64,000 nucleotides of DNA from Artemia franciscana (lineage: Eukaryota; Arthropoda; Branchiopoda; Anostraca; Artemiidae). The translations under genes were made by a program, and so were the position numbers. The stretch spans positions 32,049,237 to 32,113,236 of the forward strand of contig NC_088883.1 of NCBI RefSeq assembly GCF_032884065.1, given 5' to 3'. Below are positions 1 to 11,814 of the stretch, piece by piece. Under the pieces are notes generated by a model. That model was given only the letters and a program-made list of their open reading frames with translations, made no database searches and was not told the origin of the DNA. The number at the start of each line of letters is the position of its first letter. Position 1 is the first letter of the stretch.

Positions 1-620
1 GACGACTTACTCCCCCTCAGTCCACTTGGGAGGGGCTGCAAGTTACAAACTTTGACCTGTGTTTAAATAGGGTAATGGTTACTGGGAAGTGCACAGACGT
101 TTTCAGGGTGACTTTTTTGTTTAGGGAGAGATTTGATGGGGGGTTACGTGGGAGGATATTTTCATGGAGAAACTAGTCATGGGAAAAAAGAATTTCAATG
201 AAGGGGGCACGGGGTTTCCTAGCATTATTTGAAAAAAAACAATGAGAAAATAAATATGAAAAGTTTTTTCTACTGAAAGTAAGTAGCAGCATTAAAATTT
301 TAAAACAAATAAAAATTATTACGCATATGAGGGGTTTACCTCCTCGTTAAACCTCAATCTTTATGCTAAAGTATTTTTAGTTATTTCAACTATTTATTCT
401 ACGACCTTTGTGATTCAGAGGTTATTCTTAAGGAATTGGAACAAAATTTCCTCCTCAACGCCCCACTCTTTACACTAAAGTTTCTTACTGTTTTAAAAAT
501 AGAGTTAAGAGAAAGAGTCAAACTTTAGCGTAAAGAGCGGGGCCTTGAGGAGGAAAAGCCTCTTTCATATACGGAGTATATAAAAGATGCTGATCAACGT
601 AGGGAACAGAAGCTATTAGA
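1..620. repeat. Family A dispersed foldback repeat, cut by window edge
   Basis: This stretch matches, in related or inverted form, sequence at 9845-10020, 39003-40440 and 58960-59430. It holds the block reading CAAGTTACAAACTTTGACC near 45. A hairpin at about 453-570 has arms built on CTTTAGCGTAAAGAGCGGGG. No coding capacity is seen. The opposed GTAAGGAGYGAC-like blocks of better copies suggest a non-autonomous DNA transposon or foldback element. The family name is mine. The left part lies outside the window. Confidence 0.6.
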
Positions 621-2104
621 GTTATTTTGATGAGAATATCAAAGCGACTGATTTGACCTACATAAAAAAAAGCTGCCCAGAGAGATATCTAACGCTTTTG
701 GATGAATGACCTTAACCTACCTATCCCTGTCAGAACATGATCAGTAATTATAAGATTTTCACTGAATAAAAGCAATATCCAGCTAGTATAACAGTTGATA
801 TCCAAGTCGTGATATTTATATGTATATATATTTTGATATTTGCAAATATTGTTTAGTATTGGGGTATAAAGAAAGTGGAAACTAATAAAGCTGTATGTAT
901 TTTAAACAATGATACGACAGCCCTTGGTAATCAATGTTCCAGCCCTATAGACCCCCAATGCCCTTCCTCCAAAGTTTTGGCTTTCTCCTTTTTACTTATT
1001 TTTTTGAAGTTTATTTTTTCTATTTAGAATGTTTTTCAATTTTTTCTTACGTTTTAAAATGACATGAAATATATTTAAAACAAAATATTCACATGTGATA
1101 TTTTCAAAACACAAAATGATAGGTGGCGATTTTTCCTATTTGGAAAATAACATTTGTAGTGAGATTTTTTGGACACCGAATTTTTAGTGACTTAAAATTT
1201 TTTGGGACCTTTTGGACCCTGTTGCTCTTATTATTTAATAAGTCTCATCCCTTATGAATATTCATGTTGAGTTACTGTGAAATGGGTAGATACTCACGTG
1301 GTACAGTTGAAAACAAAATCGACCTGATCTGGATGAGCAGAAAGCCAAACTAACATTCAAACCCTCCCTTGAAATATTAGGGATAGACATAGACAATTTG
1401 AAATTATTTCTACGTAAATTTGAGAGATTATTGGAAAATACTTCTGTCAAATTAATATTTTTGAAGGGAATTATAAGACGATATTTTACTAAATTTAACA
1501 AAAAGGTCAGACCTAAGTAAGGGATTTGTCTTGTAACTGGCCTGTTTTAAGGATATACATAATATTACATGCTAGAAAGAAGTTTGAATCAAGGAATGTA
1601 CCCCAAATATCAAAATTGCTAAAAAGCACTTTTGCAAAGAAGAAACTCAACTACTTATACAGTCTAAGTCTCTTAATCGGTGACAGTATTGATTCTTAGT
1701 TCAAAGTAAACCTACCTGGATTAAATTGAATATTTTATGTACTTATTAATTCAGTAAGCCCTTTATGGCTCAAGAATTGTGATTTATTTCAACACTAGGC
1801 TACAAGTCTTTATCTAATGAAAACTAGTTCATTATCATTAAAGGTTTCGCAATAACAGTATTTTCCTTGTTACTAAAAATGCGAGTCCCTGACCTGTGGC
1901 GCTAGATTTCTGGCGGATTTTGCATATGTTCTTTTTTCTCAGAAGGTCTTAATTTACATTCTTTTTAATTTGAATTTTATTTAGGTCAAATTTCCATTGA
2001 TTGAGAGGATTTTGCAATAATGTAAAATAGTAACAAATTTTCGATTTTAATATACATATTGGATAGGTAGGATCATGCAGGTTAATATAAATACCCAAGG
2101 GCAA
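621..2104. other. Unassigned AT-rich sequence
   Basis: I see no convincing gene, RNA or repeat boundary here. The only reading frame of note (1262-1501, -) is short, has no recognisable motif and is probably chance. Confidence 0.5.
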
Positions 2105-2650
2105 AAACCAAGGTAGGATAAGTAAGCTTTGGGGTCATTTAGTTGTTTTAATTTTTTTTTTTTAATAGGCACATATTTCGGTGGTGATACCTAGCATGGG
2201 GATGCAGTAGGGAATCTACGGTAGGCACGCCACTTGGCTGGGTAGTGTTTAACGTGCCAAAACCCTATAGGCAAGTGTATATTCTCTTGACGAGCCCTTA
2301 TGTTGGGTTGTCACCTCTGAATTATTTATCTTTGTTATTGTTTTTATTATTCGGTAAATGACGACTTGTACCTACTTATGACACGAGTGTTTGTCAATGA
2401 ATTATTCTTAACGGTTAATTGGGTATGGCTATGCTGTTTGATATTTGTAATTAGATGGATGAGTAGAGTTAAAGGCTCATTCAAGCACTGATCTATATTA
2501 ATTACTAATGTAGGAAAACAGTCTTCCTTTCTCCTTCTGTCTTTTTTCTTAGTAGGAAAACAGTCTTCATTTCTCCTTCTGTCTTTCTTCCTATTTTTCT
2601 TATGGTATTTGTTTACTTCTGTGTTTTTGCTGTTGCATTGGTGATGCCTT
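2105..2650 (+). mobile_element. Old, 5'-truncated Naiad-type Penelope-like element (3' UTR plus pseudo-LTR)
   Basis: This is a diverged copy, in the opposite orientation, of the 3' UTR and pseudo-LTR of the young element at 22795-26982. Shared landmarks in order are the T-run followed by AATAGGCACAT near 2165, GGTGATACC near 2182, GAGCCCTTATGTTGGG near 2300, GGATGAGTAG near 2460 and the AGGAAAACAGTCTTCC block near 2513, which is locally duplicated near 2553. It ends near the TTGCATTGGTGAT stretch at 2633. Divergence is visible by eye throughout, so it is much older than the intact copy. No ORF part remains. Confidence 0.75.
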
Positions 2651-3439
2651 TATCGTTACAGAAATATTGAATCATTTGAACCAGTAAGCGAGAAACATTT
2701 TATTTTGCCAGTAAGCGAGCAGAAAAGGGGATGATTCAGTCGCATGGGCCGTAGTACATGCCGGGAGTGGTGTCTCCCTTATGCTACAGGGAATAGGTGA
2801 CAGAGACCTACACTTCCCTCAGTAATTGGTTTATAAATTTGGTGTGTTTCAGGCTTCATGCCTGTTACTAGTAGTTACGATAATCCTCTACTTGTTTATT
2901 CACCGGCACAAAATTTTTGTACAGACCAATTTGCTAATCGGCACACGGGATGACGTGATTAAAAGGCAAGGAGTGGCATTTTTTGACACAATTCGGTCAG
3001 GGTGGCAAGGATTTTATTGTGGCCTCTGTGTCTGGCTCGTGAAGATTGCCCTATTCAGACGAGAATTAATGCAATGGTCAGCCATTTCAGTGATATAATT
3101 ACTCTATTGTTTAAATCTCTTAACTAAACTGACACTGAATGTTCGGACTTTCGTCATAAATCGTCCTTCGGAAGTATCTTGCCTCTCTTTAACTGCCTAC
3201 ACCTCTCTATTCTTAAAATTTAATGAGCTCCATCAGGTAGCTTTTAGAATGCCTTCAAAACTTGACAATTATGAACTAAGCTTCCCAAAATAACCCAAAC
3301 TGACTTCAGTGCTAGATTCACATGCAACAGTTATCGTCTCAAAGATACCGGACGCCTTATCGGACCTTAAGAAGTAAAAAGCTGCTATAGATTAGATTAC
3401 TGGACATGGACTAGTACATAGAGTAAAGCCCATCAATTG
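2651..3439. other. Unassigned stretch upstream of the old LINE
   Basis: A 90-codon open frame at 2826-3098 (+) starts at a non-ATG codon and contains a hydrophobic run, but I recognise no family. A short repeat CCAGTAAGCGAG occurs twice near 2681-2720. The right part could be diverged 5' sequence of the LINE that follows. Confidence 0.35.
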
Positions 3440-3613
3440 CAAGTGGTATGTCAACATGGAAAAGTCTGCTACGGAGGACTTCTGCTCGTCAATCAAGAAT
3501 ATAATTTCCGCTACTACAACAAATATTCCTACCGATGTTGATGTTACGGTACCTAGAAGCCTTCACGATATCCAAAGATGCTAAAATATTGGGCCTATTT
3601 AAATATTTGAAAC

Positions 3614-3904
3614 TTGAATTTTGGATCTTTTTTCTCAGTCTACGTTTTTCAAGCCTGGGTCAGGGTGGGCTATGAAATTCTTCCTGTTTACGAGTTAAAG
3701 GTCCTACCCAAATGCTGTTTCAAATGCCGATCACTAGACCATCTGCAGAAGTCCTTTCCTAGAGTTCTCCCGAAATCTACTCGTTGTAGAGGGCCGCGCA
3801 TATCAACAAAAGATGAGCCATGCATTACCGATCCAAACTATGCAAACTACGTCCAGAAATACCCTTCCTATAGCTTTTTTGCCCTTTTATTGAAGATCGG
3901 ATAA
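3614..3904 (+). pseudogene. LINE ORF1 (gag-like) remnant
   Basis: The frame contains AWVRVGYEILPVYELKVLPK followed by CCFKCRSLDH. It aligns with VRIGYEKLPAEEFKFLPKRC and the CX2CX4HX4C knuckle of the younger LINE ORF1 at 51332-51661. ORF1 of such elements binds the element RNA in a ribonucleoprotein. Only the first knuckle is partly preserved; later cysteines drift. The visible ATG is not the native start, because homology begins upstream in another frame. Confidence 0.6.
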
Positions 3905-4359
3905 AGTGCAACTCCACCCTTCAAACATGAGTGTATTAGTCTAGGTTATTTCGTTTAGTATAAACGATAATAAACGAATAGTATAAAGATAGAGATTGTA
4001 CTATTGGTGAGTTGTACAGCTTCTAAGTATTGGTATGTCTCAAGGAGTGTTATTATATAAAATTAACGACACTTCTTGACTACTAAGGTTCCTGCGTCGG
4101 CCCTGCAGAGCATTCTTGCAGCATGATTCGATTTCTGGGTCCCGTACTACCAAGCTAAGGTCAAATCCACTGCGCCACCACAGGACATTTATGGTGCCGC
4201 ATCTTCCTACTGCTTCAAGTTTGAATTTTTTGTATCGAAGTTTGCATCATACTGTGGTCCTGAGTCCAGTAGAAGTTATAGGCGGTCAGCCCTTTGGTGG
4301 ACTAGCCTGTGTCTCTAAACGGCATATTAATCTACGCTTCTCAGTACTCTTCTACTCCG

Positions 4360-4455
4360 ACAAATTATATTGGTGGACAAACCCTCTTGTCCACCAAATT
4401 TGCTGGACAACCAAAAGGGTTGTCCACCAACCCTTTGGTGGACAAACTATATTTG
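4360..4455. repeat. Short palindromic expansion of a TTGGTGGACAA unit
   Basis: TTGGTGGACAA and its complement TTGTCCACCAA alternate several times within about 95 bp. The stretch sits inside the endonuclease remnant, just after an ordinary PFGGLAC-encoding segment that ends in the same TTTGGTGGAC seed. The LINE reading resumes after it near 4480, so it looks like a local expansion rather than a separate element. Confidence 0.6.
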
Positions 4456-5369
4456 GCTGTACGTGTCGGCAGTATCGTATTTATAAGCTCTTATCTCCCA
4501 TTTGAAGGATACTCCATCAGATCCTTGAACAAATTCGTAAAGGCTTGTGGTCTGCTAAATAATTTTTTAAATCAGGTGTAGTCAAACTCTCTACAGTATA
4601 TATAAATTGGAATCCTTGGTACTGATATTAATCGACCTTCTGTACATTGTCCCCAAATCCCACAAATTTTCACGTGTTCATCACTCTGGAAGTACAAGTA
4701 ATATTGACCATATTATTTGCTCACCCGGTATTATCTCTTCTTCTGCTTCTGTTCATGTTAACAAGCAAGATATCGACCAAATGCCAATTTCAGTGACATT
4801 TACAATGGATATTGATCAATTAGAGATCAATTACTCACGAGAAAAATCGAGGTGGTTTGAAAAAAGCAACTGGAGCAAAGCAAATATAACACAATACATC
4901 TCTACCTTGACAGCCCTTCCTTTTACCATACGCGTTCCATATCATCTTCTTAAGTGCCAGGTACCTACGAATGGTAAAGCCGGTATTGACTGTTATTATA
5001 ACCAACTTGTGATGTGTATGAAAAAGACAGAAGAAGCTGCCGTACCTCGGCAACGGATTCGTAAAAGAACACAAAACCTGTCTGGTCAATGGACCCTTGT
5101 TTAAAGTTGATAAAAAATTAAGTGAAACTATAGTTCCATATATGAAATGAATGTGGTCAGCCAAGTTCCAGGTGTGTGGCTGATCTCAAACATAAAACTA
5201 AAACCGAATATAACCGTTATCTGAGGTTGACACGTTACCGTGGCATGAACTTCCCTGTGAGTAGGAAAGACTGGGGAAAAGTGATCAATTCTGACAAGTT
5301 AAATGATGATGCTATGACAAGTAACTGCCTTCCACCTTCAGCTTGGTTTAAACATTATTCTTCAATTTT

Positions 5370-6295
5370 TTGGTGATTAACTATTCAGTATATTCTATGT
5401 ATACTCACCTTCTTACCCCCTCTTTAGTACAACGCTTTCGCATACACCATAAAGTGCATATATCTTTCTCCTCCATTACTGATACTGTGAAATATTTAAG
5501 ATCTGATTCAATAGATAAGGATAGTATTTTTAAGATACATATGAATATTGATTGCACCCCTCTTATGCCTCGTTTTAAGCTTTTTTTTCAAATACGTCTA
5601 CGTATTTCAAGCATACCTGAGAGTTTTCTATGTGGCATTGTTTCCTCAATTTTAGAAAGGGGATAGTCACCGACTGATTGTTCCTGCTATACACCTATTA
5701 TTGTCTTCTGTAATATTAGTAAGGTTTTTGAGTATATTTTTCTATCTTTTTGAGTAAAAATACTAATGAAGGTGAGAACCGATTTGGTTTTCAGCAAGGG
5801 GTGGGATAATAGTATGTACATAAGATTCTGGCTTTTTTACTGGCTGATAATTCTTCCAAGGGAAATAATTTTTATATTTGTGCTTCTGATCTTTCAAAAG
5901 CGTTTGATAGTATGGTCCATAGTCGACTCCTTTTTTCTCCGTATAATTTTGGATTCAATCTCTCTGTTATAATGCTTCTCAGGTTTTGGTATTCAAATTC
6001 TTTTCGTCCATTAAGATCTGCAGCTGGTGCTATTGTAAGGGTAAGAAGAGGAGTTAGGAAGGGTGGTGTTCGGTCCCCTATACTTCTTAAGATTTGCATT
6101 TCTATTGTGCTGGCTAAAATTTCAGGTACGTACCTTTCTGGTATTGCGGATGTTTCTTATCTTGAGTATACTGACAGCTTGCTTCTGATTAGCCGTTCCA
6201 AAAAGGATCTTACCATTAGAGTCTCTATAGCTTCTGATTTTTTCTCTAATATTGACCTTTTACTTAATATAGATAAATGTGTGTTTCTTCCCTAA
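5370..6295 (+). pseudogene. LINE reverse transcriptase remnant
   Basis: The stretch encodes recognisable RT blocks in order: a DLSKAFDSMVH block (first catalytic Asp region), a RRGVRKGGVRSPILL block (usually GVRQG..SP) and LEYTDSLLLISR (usually YADD). The catalytic YADD is altered to YTDS here, and the reading is spread over more than one frame. A near-identical inverted copy lies at 19877-20683. The RT copied element RNA at a nicked target; this copy cannot do so. Confidence 0.75.
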
Positions 6296-7972
6296 AACTG
6301 TACTGCTGCTACTCCCCTTCACGGCAATAGATTCACTATCCCTCTTGTTGATTGTATTCGTTGGGATGCTATCTCTATTACTTGCAATCTTTCAAGCTTA
6401 CTTCAGTGTAGTCTTTGTGATATAAGTAAAACGATCCAGATTAGCTATGGAAAAATTATTTCAAACACAGGGAAGTATAATAGACGTACGCTGGCCAAAC
6501 ATTATTCTACTTTCTGTGATCATTCTGTCCCTTATGCTTCAGGTATTTTCCCCCTTCTTAGTAACGGTATTTAAACTGAATTGGGATAAATTATTTCAAA
6601 GTTGGCAAATTTTTCCTGTATCTTCCACCTTGGACAAAAAGCAAGATTCTTGTTCAAGAATTTTCAGTTCCTGATATAACTTTAAAGTGCGAGATTCTTC
6701 ACAGAAAGCTCTCTAGTACAGCTTCTGTACACGCTTCCCCTCATCACCGTCTTATCTGTTTTTTCATTGATTTTGTGTGCGTATTATTTCTCTCTTTGTG
6801 TTTTTATTTATATTTATTCTTACTCAATCATGTTTACTTTATGTATCGTATGGATGAAAAATAAAACAAACAAACAAACAATAATATAGATGAATTAGGT
6901 CAGAGAGGGATGAATCAATTTCTCTGTAGAGTTAGAGACATTCGAATTGGGAATTGATCAAGATTCACTCCGACAAGAAACTACGATCAGCTAGCAATGA
7001 TACACTGGAGTCTCAAATAAATAAATTAGGTTTTTACCAAAGTATGAGAGAAAAGAATTGAATTCCTTTTTGAGTTAGAGACATATGAAGTGGGAATTTA
7101 TAAAGATTCAATCAAACACACACACTACCACCAGCTAACAAGGAGTATACTAGTATCTAAAAGATATGAATTAGGTTTTTACCAATGTCTGAGAGAGAAG
7201 AATCGAATTATATGAATATGAAAGACATATGATCATAGAGACATATGAAAGAGTCTTTCAATTGAGGGGTGAATTAACACAATAAGTGAATTAGACTTTT
7301 CTTTACCAAAGTCTGAGAAAGATAAATTGATTTTCTTGTATGGTTAGATACATTTGAAAGGGGAATATATCAAGATTCAGACTGACACAGACATTAATTT
7401 CAGCTCACAAGTGGTATACTAGAGTCTGAAGTAAATGAATTAAGTTTTTACCCGCATCTAAAAGAGATGAATCGAATTCATTTTAGAGTTAGAGACATAT
7501 GGAGTTGGAGTATATCAAGATTCTGTAAAACATTTACACTTATTCTAGTTTACAAGGGGTATACTGGAGTCTGAAATAAATTAATTAGGTTATTAACCTA
7601 AGTCTGAGAGAGATAAATTGAATTCTTTTTATGGTTAAAGATATATGAAATGGGGAATTTATCAAAATTCAGTCAAACCTAGACTTTATTATCAGCTCAA
7701 AAGTGCTATACTAGAGTCTGGAATAGATGATTTAAGTTTAACCACAGACAGACAGAGAGCTGAATTGAATTCTCTTTAGAGTTAGAAATACATGAGGTGG
7801 GAATGTATCAAGATTCAGCTGGCAAAGACATTACTATCAGCTAAAAAGTCGTATTCTAGAGTCAAAAGCAGGTGAATTAAGTTTCCTTTTGCCAAAGTCT
7901 AAAAGAAATGAATCAGATTTTATTTAGAGCTACAGACATATGAAATGGGAATTGATCAGGATTTTGTCAAAC
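5489..7972 (+). repeat. Left arm of large inverted duplication (LINE 3' half plus satellite)
   Basis: The reverse complement of 18199-20683 reproduces this 2.48-kb stretch almost base for base, covering the LINE RT end, its CAAA tail and about 1.1 kb of satellite. The outer homology edge is at GAAATATTTAAG (5489), after which the two flanks differ. The inner edge is at CAAAC (7968-7972). Confidence 0.85.
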
Positions 7973-8885
7973 CTTGATAAGTTCCCACTTCATATGCCTC
8001 TATCTCTAAAAAGAATTCGATTCTAATCTCTCAGACCATGATAAAAACCTAATTCACCTATTTCAGAATCTAGTTACTCGATTACCAGCTCTCCTTAGAG
8101 CTGGTAGTAGTGTCTGTGTTTGACTGAATCTCAAAAGATTCCCACTTCATGTGTCTCTAACAAAAAAAAATCGATTTATCTTTCTCTCTCTCAAACTTGG
8201 TATAAACGTAAGTGACCCATCTCAAACTCTAGATTATCACTTGGGAGCTGTTAGCACTGTCTTTGTCTAGTTGAATCTTAATAAATTCTCACTTCATATT
8301 TCTCTAACTCTAAAAAGAATTCGATCCTTCCCTCTGAGACCTCGGTAAAAATATAATTCATATATTTCAAACATTAAATTATTACTTAGGAGCTGATAAT
8401 AGTGCCTGTCTGACCGAATCTTGATAAATTCCCACTTCAAATGTCTCTAACTCTAAAGAGAATTCGGTCCATTTCTCTCAGACTATTGTAAGAAAATTAA
8501 TTCACCTTTTTCTGACCCTAGTATACCCCTTGTCAGCTAGTGGTAGTGTTTGTTTTTTACTGAGTTTTGATAAATTCCCACTTCATATGTTTTTAGCTCT
8601 AAGAAAATTCCATTCACCTTTCTCTCAGAGTTGGTAAAAACGTAATTGTTATATTTCAAACTTAAAATTATCGCTTGGGAGCTGATAGAAGTCTTTGTGT
8701 CTAGCTTAATCTTGATGAGTTCACACTTCATTTGCCTCTAACTCTAAAACGAATTTGATTCATATTTCTCAGACCAAGATAAAAACCAAATTCACCGATT
8801 TCCGAATCTAGTATACCCCTTTACAGCTGGTAGTAGTGTCTGTGTTTGACTGAATCATAATAAATTCCCCCTTCATATGTCTCTA
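6885..8885. repeat. Satellite array, block 1 (about 145-bp monomer), with orientation flip
   Basis: Tandem degenerate monomers carry the landmarks GAATTAGGTTTTTACC, TCTGAGAGAGATGAATCG, AGAGTTAGAGACATATGAAG and GTATACTAGAGTCTGA. The period is about 145 bp as judged from successive GAAGTGGGAAT positions. Monomers read in one direction to about 7972 and in the reverse direction from about 7970 to 8885. No coding potential is seen. The block begins directly at a LINE 3' tail. Confidence 0.85.
7970..8385 (+). repeat. Left arm of second, nested inverted duplication (satellite)
   Basis: This stretch is nearly identical to the reverse complement of 11396-11814. Shared oddities not found in other monomers include GAGCTGGTAATCGAGTAACT (in complement here) and a run of A's near 8161. 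It begins within 3 bases of the end of the larger inverted-duplication arm. Confidence 0.8.
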
Positions 8886-9154
8886 AAAAATTTAATTAAA
8901 ATTAAGTTAAAAAATAAATTAAGTCTCAATAAATAAGAAAAAAGGGGGATGCAATAAGTTAGGGAGAGTGGGATATCGGGGCTCTTATTGGCTTGGAAAT
9001 GGATGACCAAGGGCTGTTCTATTATTGCTTAAAATATATACAACTTTTTAATTTAGTCATTATGCATGCCCCAAAAATACTTAACAATATTTTCAAAAGA
9101 CAAAACATTTATTCATATAATTGTCATGACTTATAATAACTGGGCATTGCTTAT
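8886..9154. other. AT-rich spacer, no gene seen
   Basis: Low-complexity A/T sequence is followed by about 200 bp of unassigned sequence between the satellite and the family A copy. Confidence 0.5.
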
Positions 9155-10030
<876 letters not shown>

Positions 10031-10744
10031 AATTAACAAATTAACAACGGTAGGGCTCCATTCTTCCAATTGTCCGTAAACTTCCCCAATACTTCGGTAA
10101 ACTTTTAGCGCAAAGTTAAGTTGTTTAGACGTTGTTTGAACTAGAAGCACGAATATTTAATCAGTTAAGCTGGATAACCAAAGTGAAATCATGGCCCTTT
10201 CACCATTCCTTGTCCATCTGACTTCCAGATATTTAGCTAAATCACTTCTTAGGCAATCACTCAGTGATAAATCTAGAACCAAATTGTTTTCATTATCAAA
10301 AACGTATGAAAAAAATAGGAGGTGATGAATAAAAATAAAGTAGGTATTTTGGCAATCCTGCTAAATTGTCTTCATTACAAATGAAAAGCAAAGTAGACTT
10401 TTGAATTTAACCAGAAAGAAAAAACGACAAAAAGAATAGAAATGAGCAGAAACAATAAGCACAATGAAAATATACATAAGAAAATGCATAAAATAAATAT
10501 AATGAACAGAGAGAACAAAATGACTGTAATGAATTAAACCAAATATAAAATTGCAAAGAACTTCACCAGTCCGTTTTCAGCGCAAAAGAAAAGAAAATAA
10601 CCTTTTGAGGTTACTGGAACAGGGAGAAAAGAATAAATACGTTAAAAACAAATTTATTATCAAATATATCGAGAACAATTATAAATTGAAAACAATGTTA
10701 TGTTTAAACGTCAATTGCTATGGCGTTAGCTTGTGCATATTGCA
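10031..10744. other. Unassigned AT-rich sequence
   Basis: No gene is supported. The short open frame at 10551-10757 has biased AT-rich composition and no motif. Confidence 0.45.
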
Positions 10745-11153
10745 ATTTTATGAATAGTAACATAGACTGTTTTACATTTTATGGTTAGGGCCAAAGTAAT
10801 AAAGCTTTAGCTTGAACACATGGTGAATTATAAAAGTAACAATACTGATCGATTGCCAAGAAATCAAGAGGGTTCAAGGTTTGAGCCCCCTAGCCCCACA
10901 ATTTTTCCTTGTAAAAACGAAAAAAATACATATGATCAAATTTTCAGTGTTAAGAAATTTAGACCCCCCCCCTAAAAAATATTGGACACAGCCTTGCAGA
11001 AATAGAGAATGATATTGGTTTCAGATAGTCTAAAAGTTTCTAAAACTCAATCAACGTTGTTACGTTTATACTATACTTGGAGCACAAACTAATGTCTAAT
11101 TACTTTACCATTACCATAAAATATAAAACAGACTATGTTGCTATTCATAAAAT
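10745..11153. mobile_element. MITE-like element, about 410 bp, with about 50-bp terminal inverted repeats
   Basis: The left end reads ATTTTATGAATAGTAACATA and on through CTGTTTTACATTTTATGGT (10745-10799). The reverse complement of 11099-11153 gives the same sequence with a few changes (AATAGCAACATAGTCTG). The interior has no ORF. This is the structure of a non-autonomous DNA transposon. I could not define a target duplication with confidence. Confidence 0.65.
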
Positions 11154-11395
11154 TCTCACTAAAATTAGGCTAAAAACTCTTTTTTTTAGATTCTCTATAC
11201 CAAAGGTGCTGGAAGAAGGAACGTACTAAGATTTTTTGACCAGGGACATTCTAATGGTACCTCATAACGCTTCGGAGCCTTTTCCATTCCTGAAGTTACC
11301 ATATAGCATTTTATAGATGGACCTCAGACAAACTTGCAAGAAGCGGGTAGGGGCAGAAGCTTTTTAACAAGTCATCAAACGTCTTCTGTTGAATA

Positions 11396-11814
11396 GTAAT
11401 AATTTAAAGTCTGAAATATATGAATTATATTTTTACCGAGGTCTGAGAGGGAAGGATCGAATTCTTTTTAGAGTTAGAGAAATATGAAGTGAGAATTTAT
11501 TAAGATTCAACTAGACAAAGACAGTGCTAACAGCTCCCAAGTGATAATCTAGAGTTTGAGATGGGTCACTTACGTTTATACCAAGTTTGAGAGAGAGAAA
11601 GATAAATCGAATTTTTTTTTTAGTTAGAGACACATGAAGTGGGAATCTTTTGAGATTCAGTCAAACACAGACACTACTACCAGCTCTAAAGAGAGCTGGT
11701 AATCGAGTAACTAGATTCTGAAATAGGTGAATTAGGTTTTTATCATGGTCTGAGAGATTAGAATCGAATTCTTTTTAGAGATAGAGGCATATGAAGTGTG
11801 AACTTATCAAGGTT
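11396..11814 (-). repeat. Right arm of nested inverted duplication (satellite)
   Basis: This arm pairs with 7970-8385. The two are almost identical, whereas neighbouring monomers differ widely, so the duplication is recent compared with the spread of the array. Confidence 0.8.

Larger units (their letters stand above)
3440..6883 (+). mobile_element. Old APE-type LINE, decayed (ORF1, endonuclease, RT remnants)
   Basis: Pieces appear in the order of a non-LTR retrotransposon. A gag-like ORF1 piece lies at 3614-3904, with VRVGYEILP followed by zinc-knuckle-like cysteines. It matches the ORF1 of the LINE at 51.3 kb. Endonuclease pieces follow at about 4250-4800; HHSGSTSNIDHII corresponds to HNSGSMSNLDHVM of the younger LINE. 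RT pieces lie at 5370-6300: LSKAFDSMVH, GVRKGGVRSPILL, and LEYTDSLLLISR where the active copy would have YADD. Stops and frameshifts are frequent. The 3' end has AATAAA near 6860 and a (CAAA)n tail at 6863-6883, directly against satellite DNA. Its 3' half is duplicated in inverted orientation at 19287-20683. The clade cannot be fixed by eye. Confidence 0.8.

Noticed and set aside
2826-3098. 90-codon frame with a hydrophobic N-terminus
   Set aside because: Non-ATG start, no motif, in repeat debris; cannot be supported as a gene.
5176-5376. Stand-alone small ORF
   Set aside because: It lies between the endonuclease and RT remnants of the old LINE and reads as its linker; not an independent gene.
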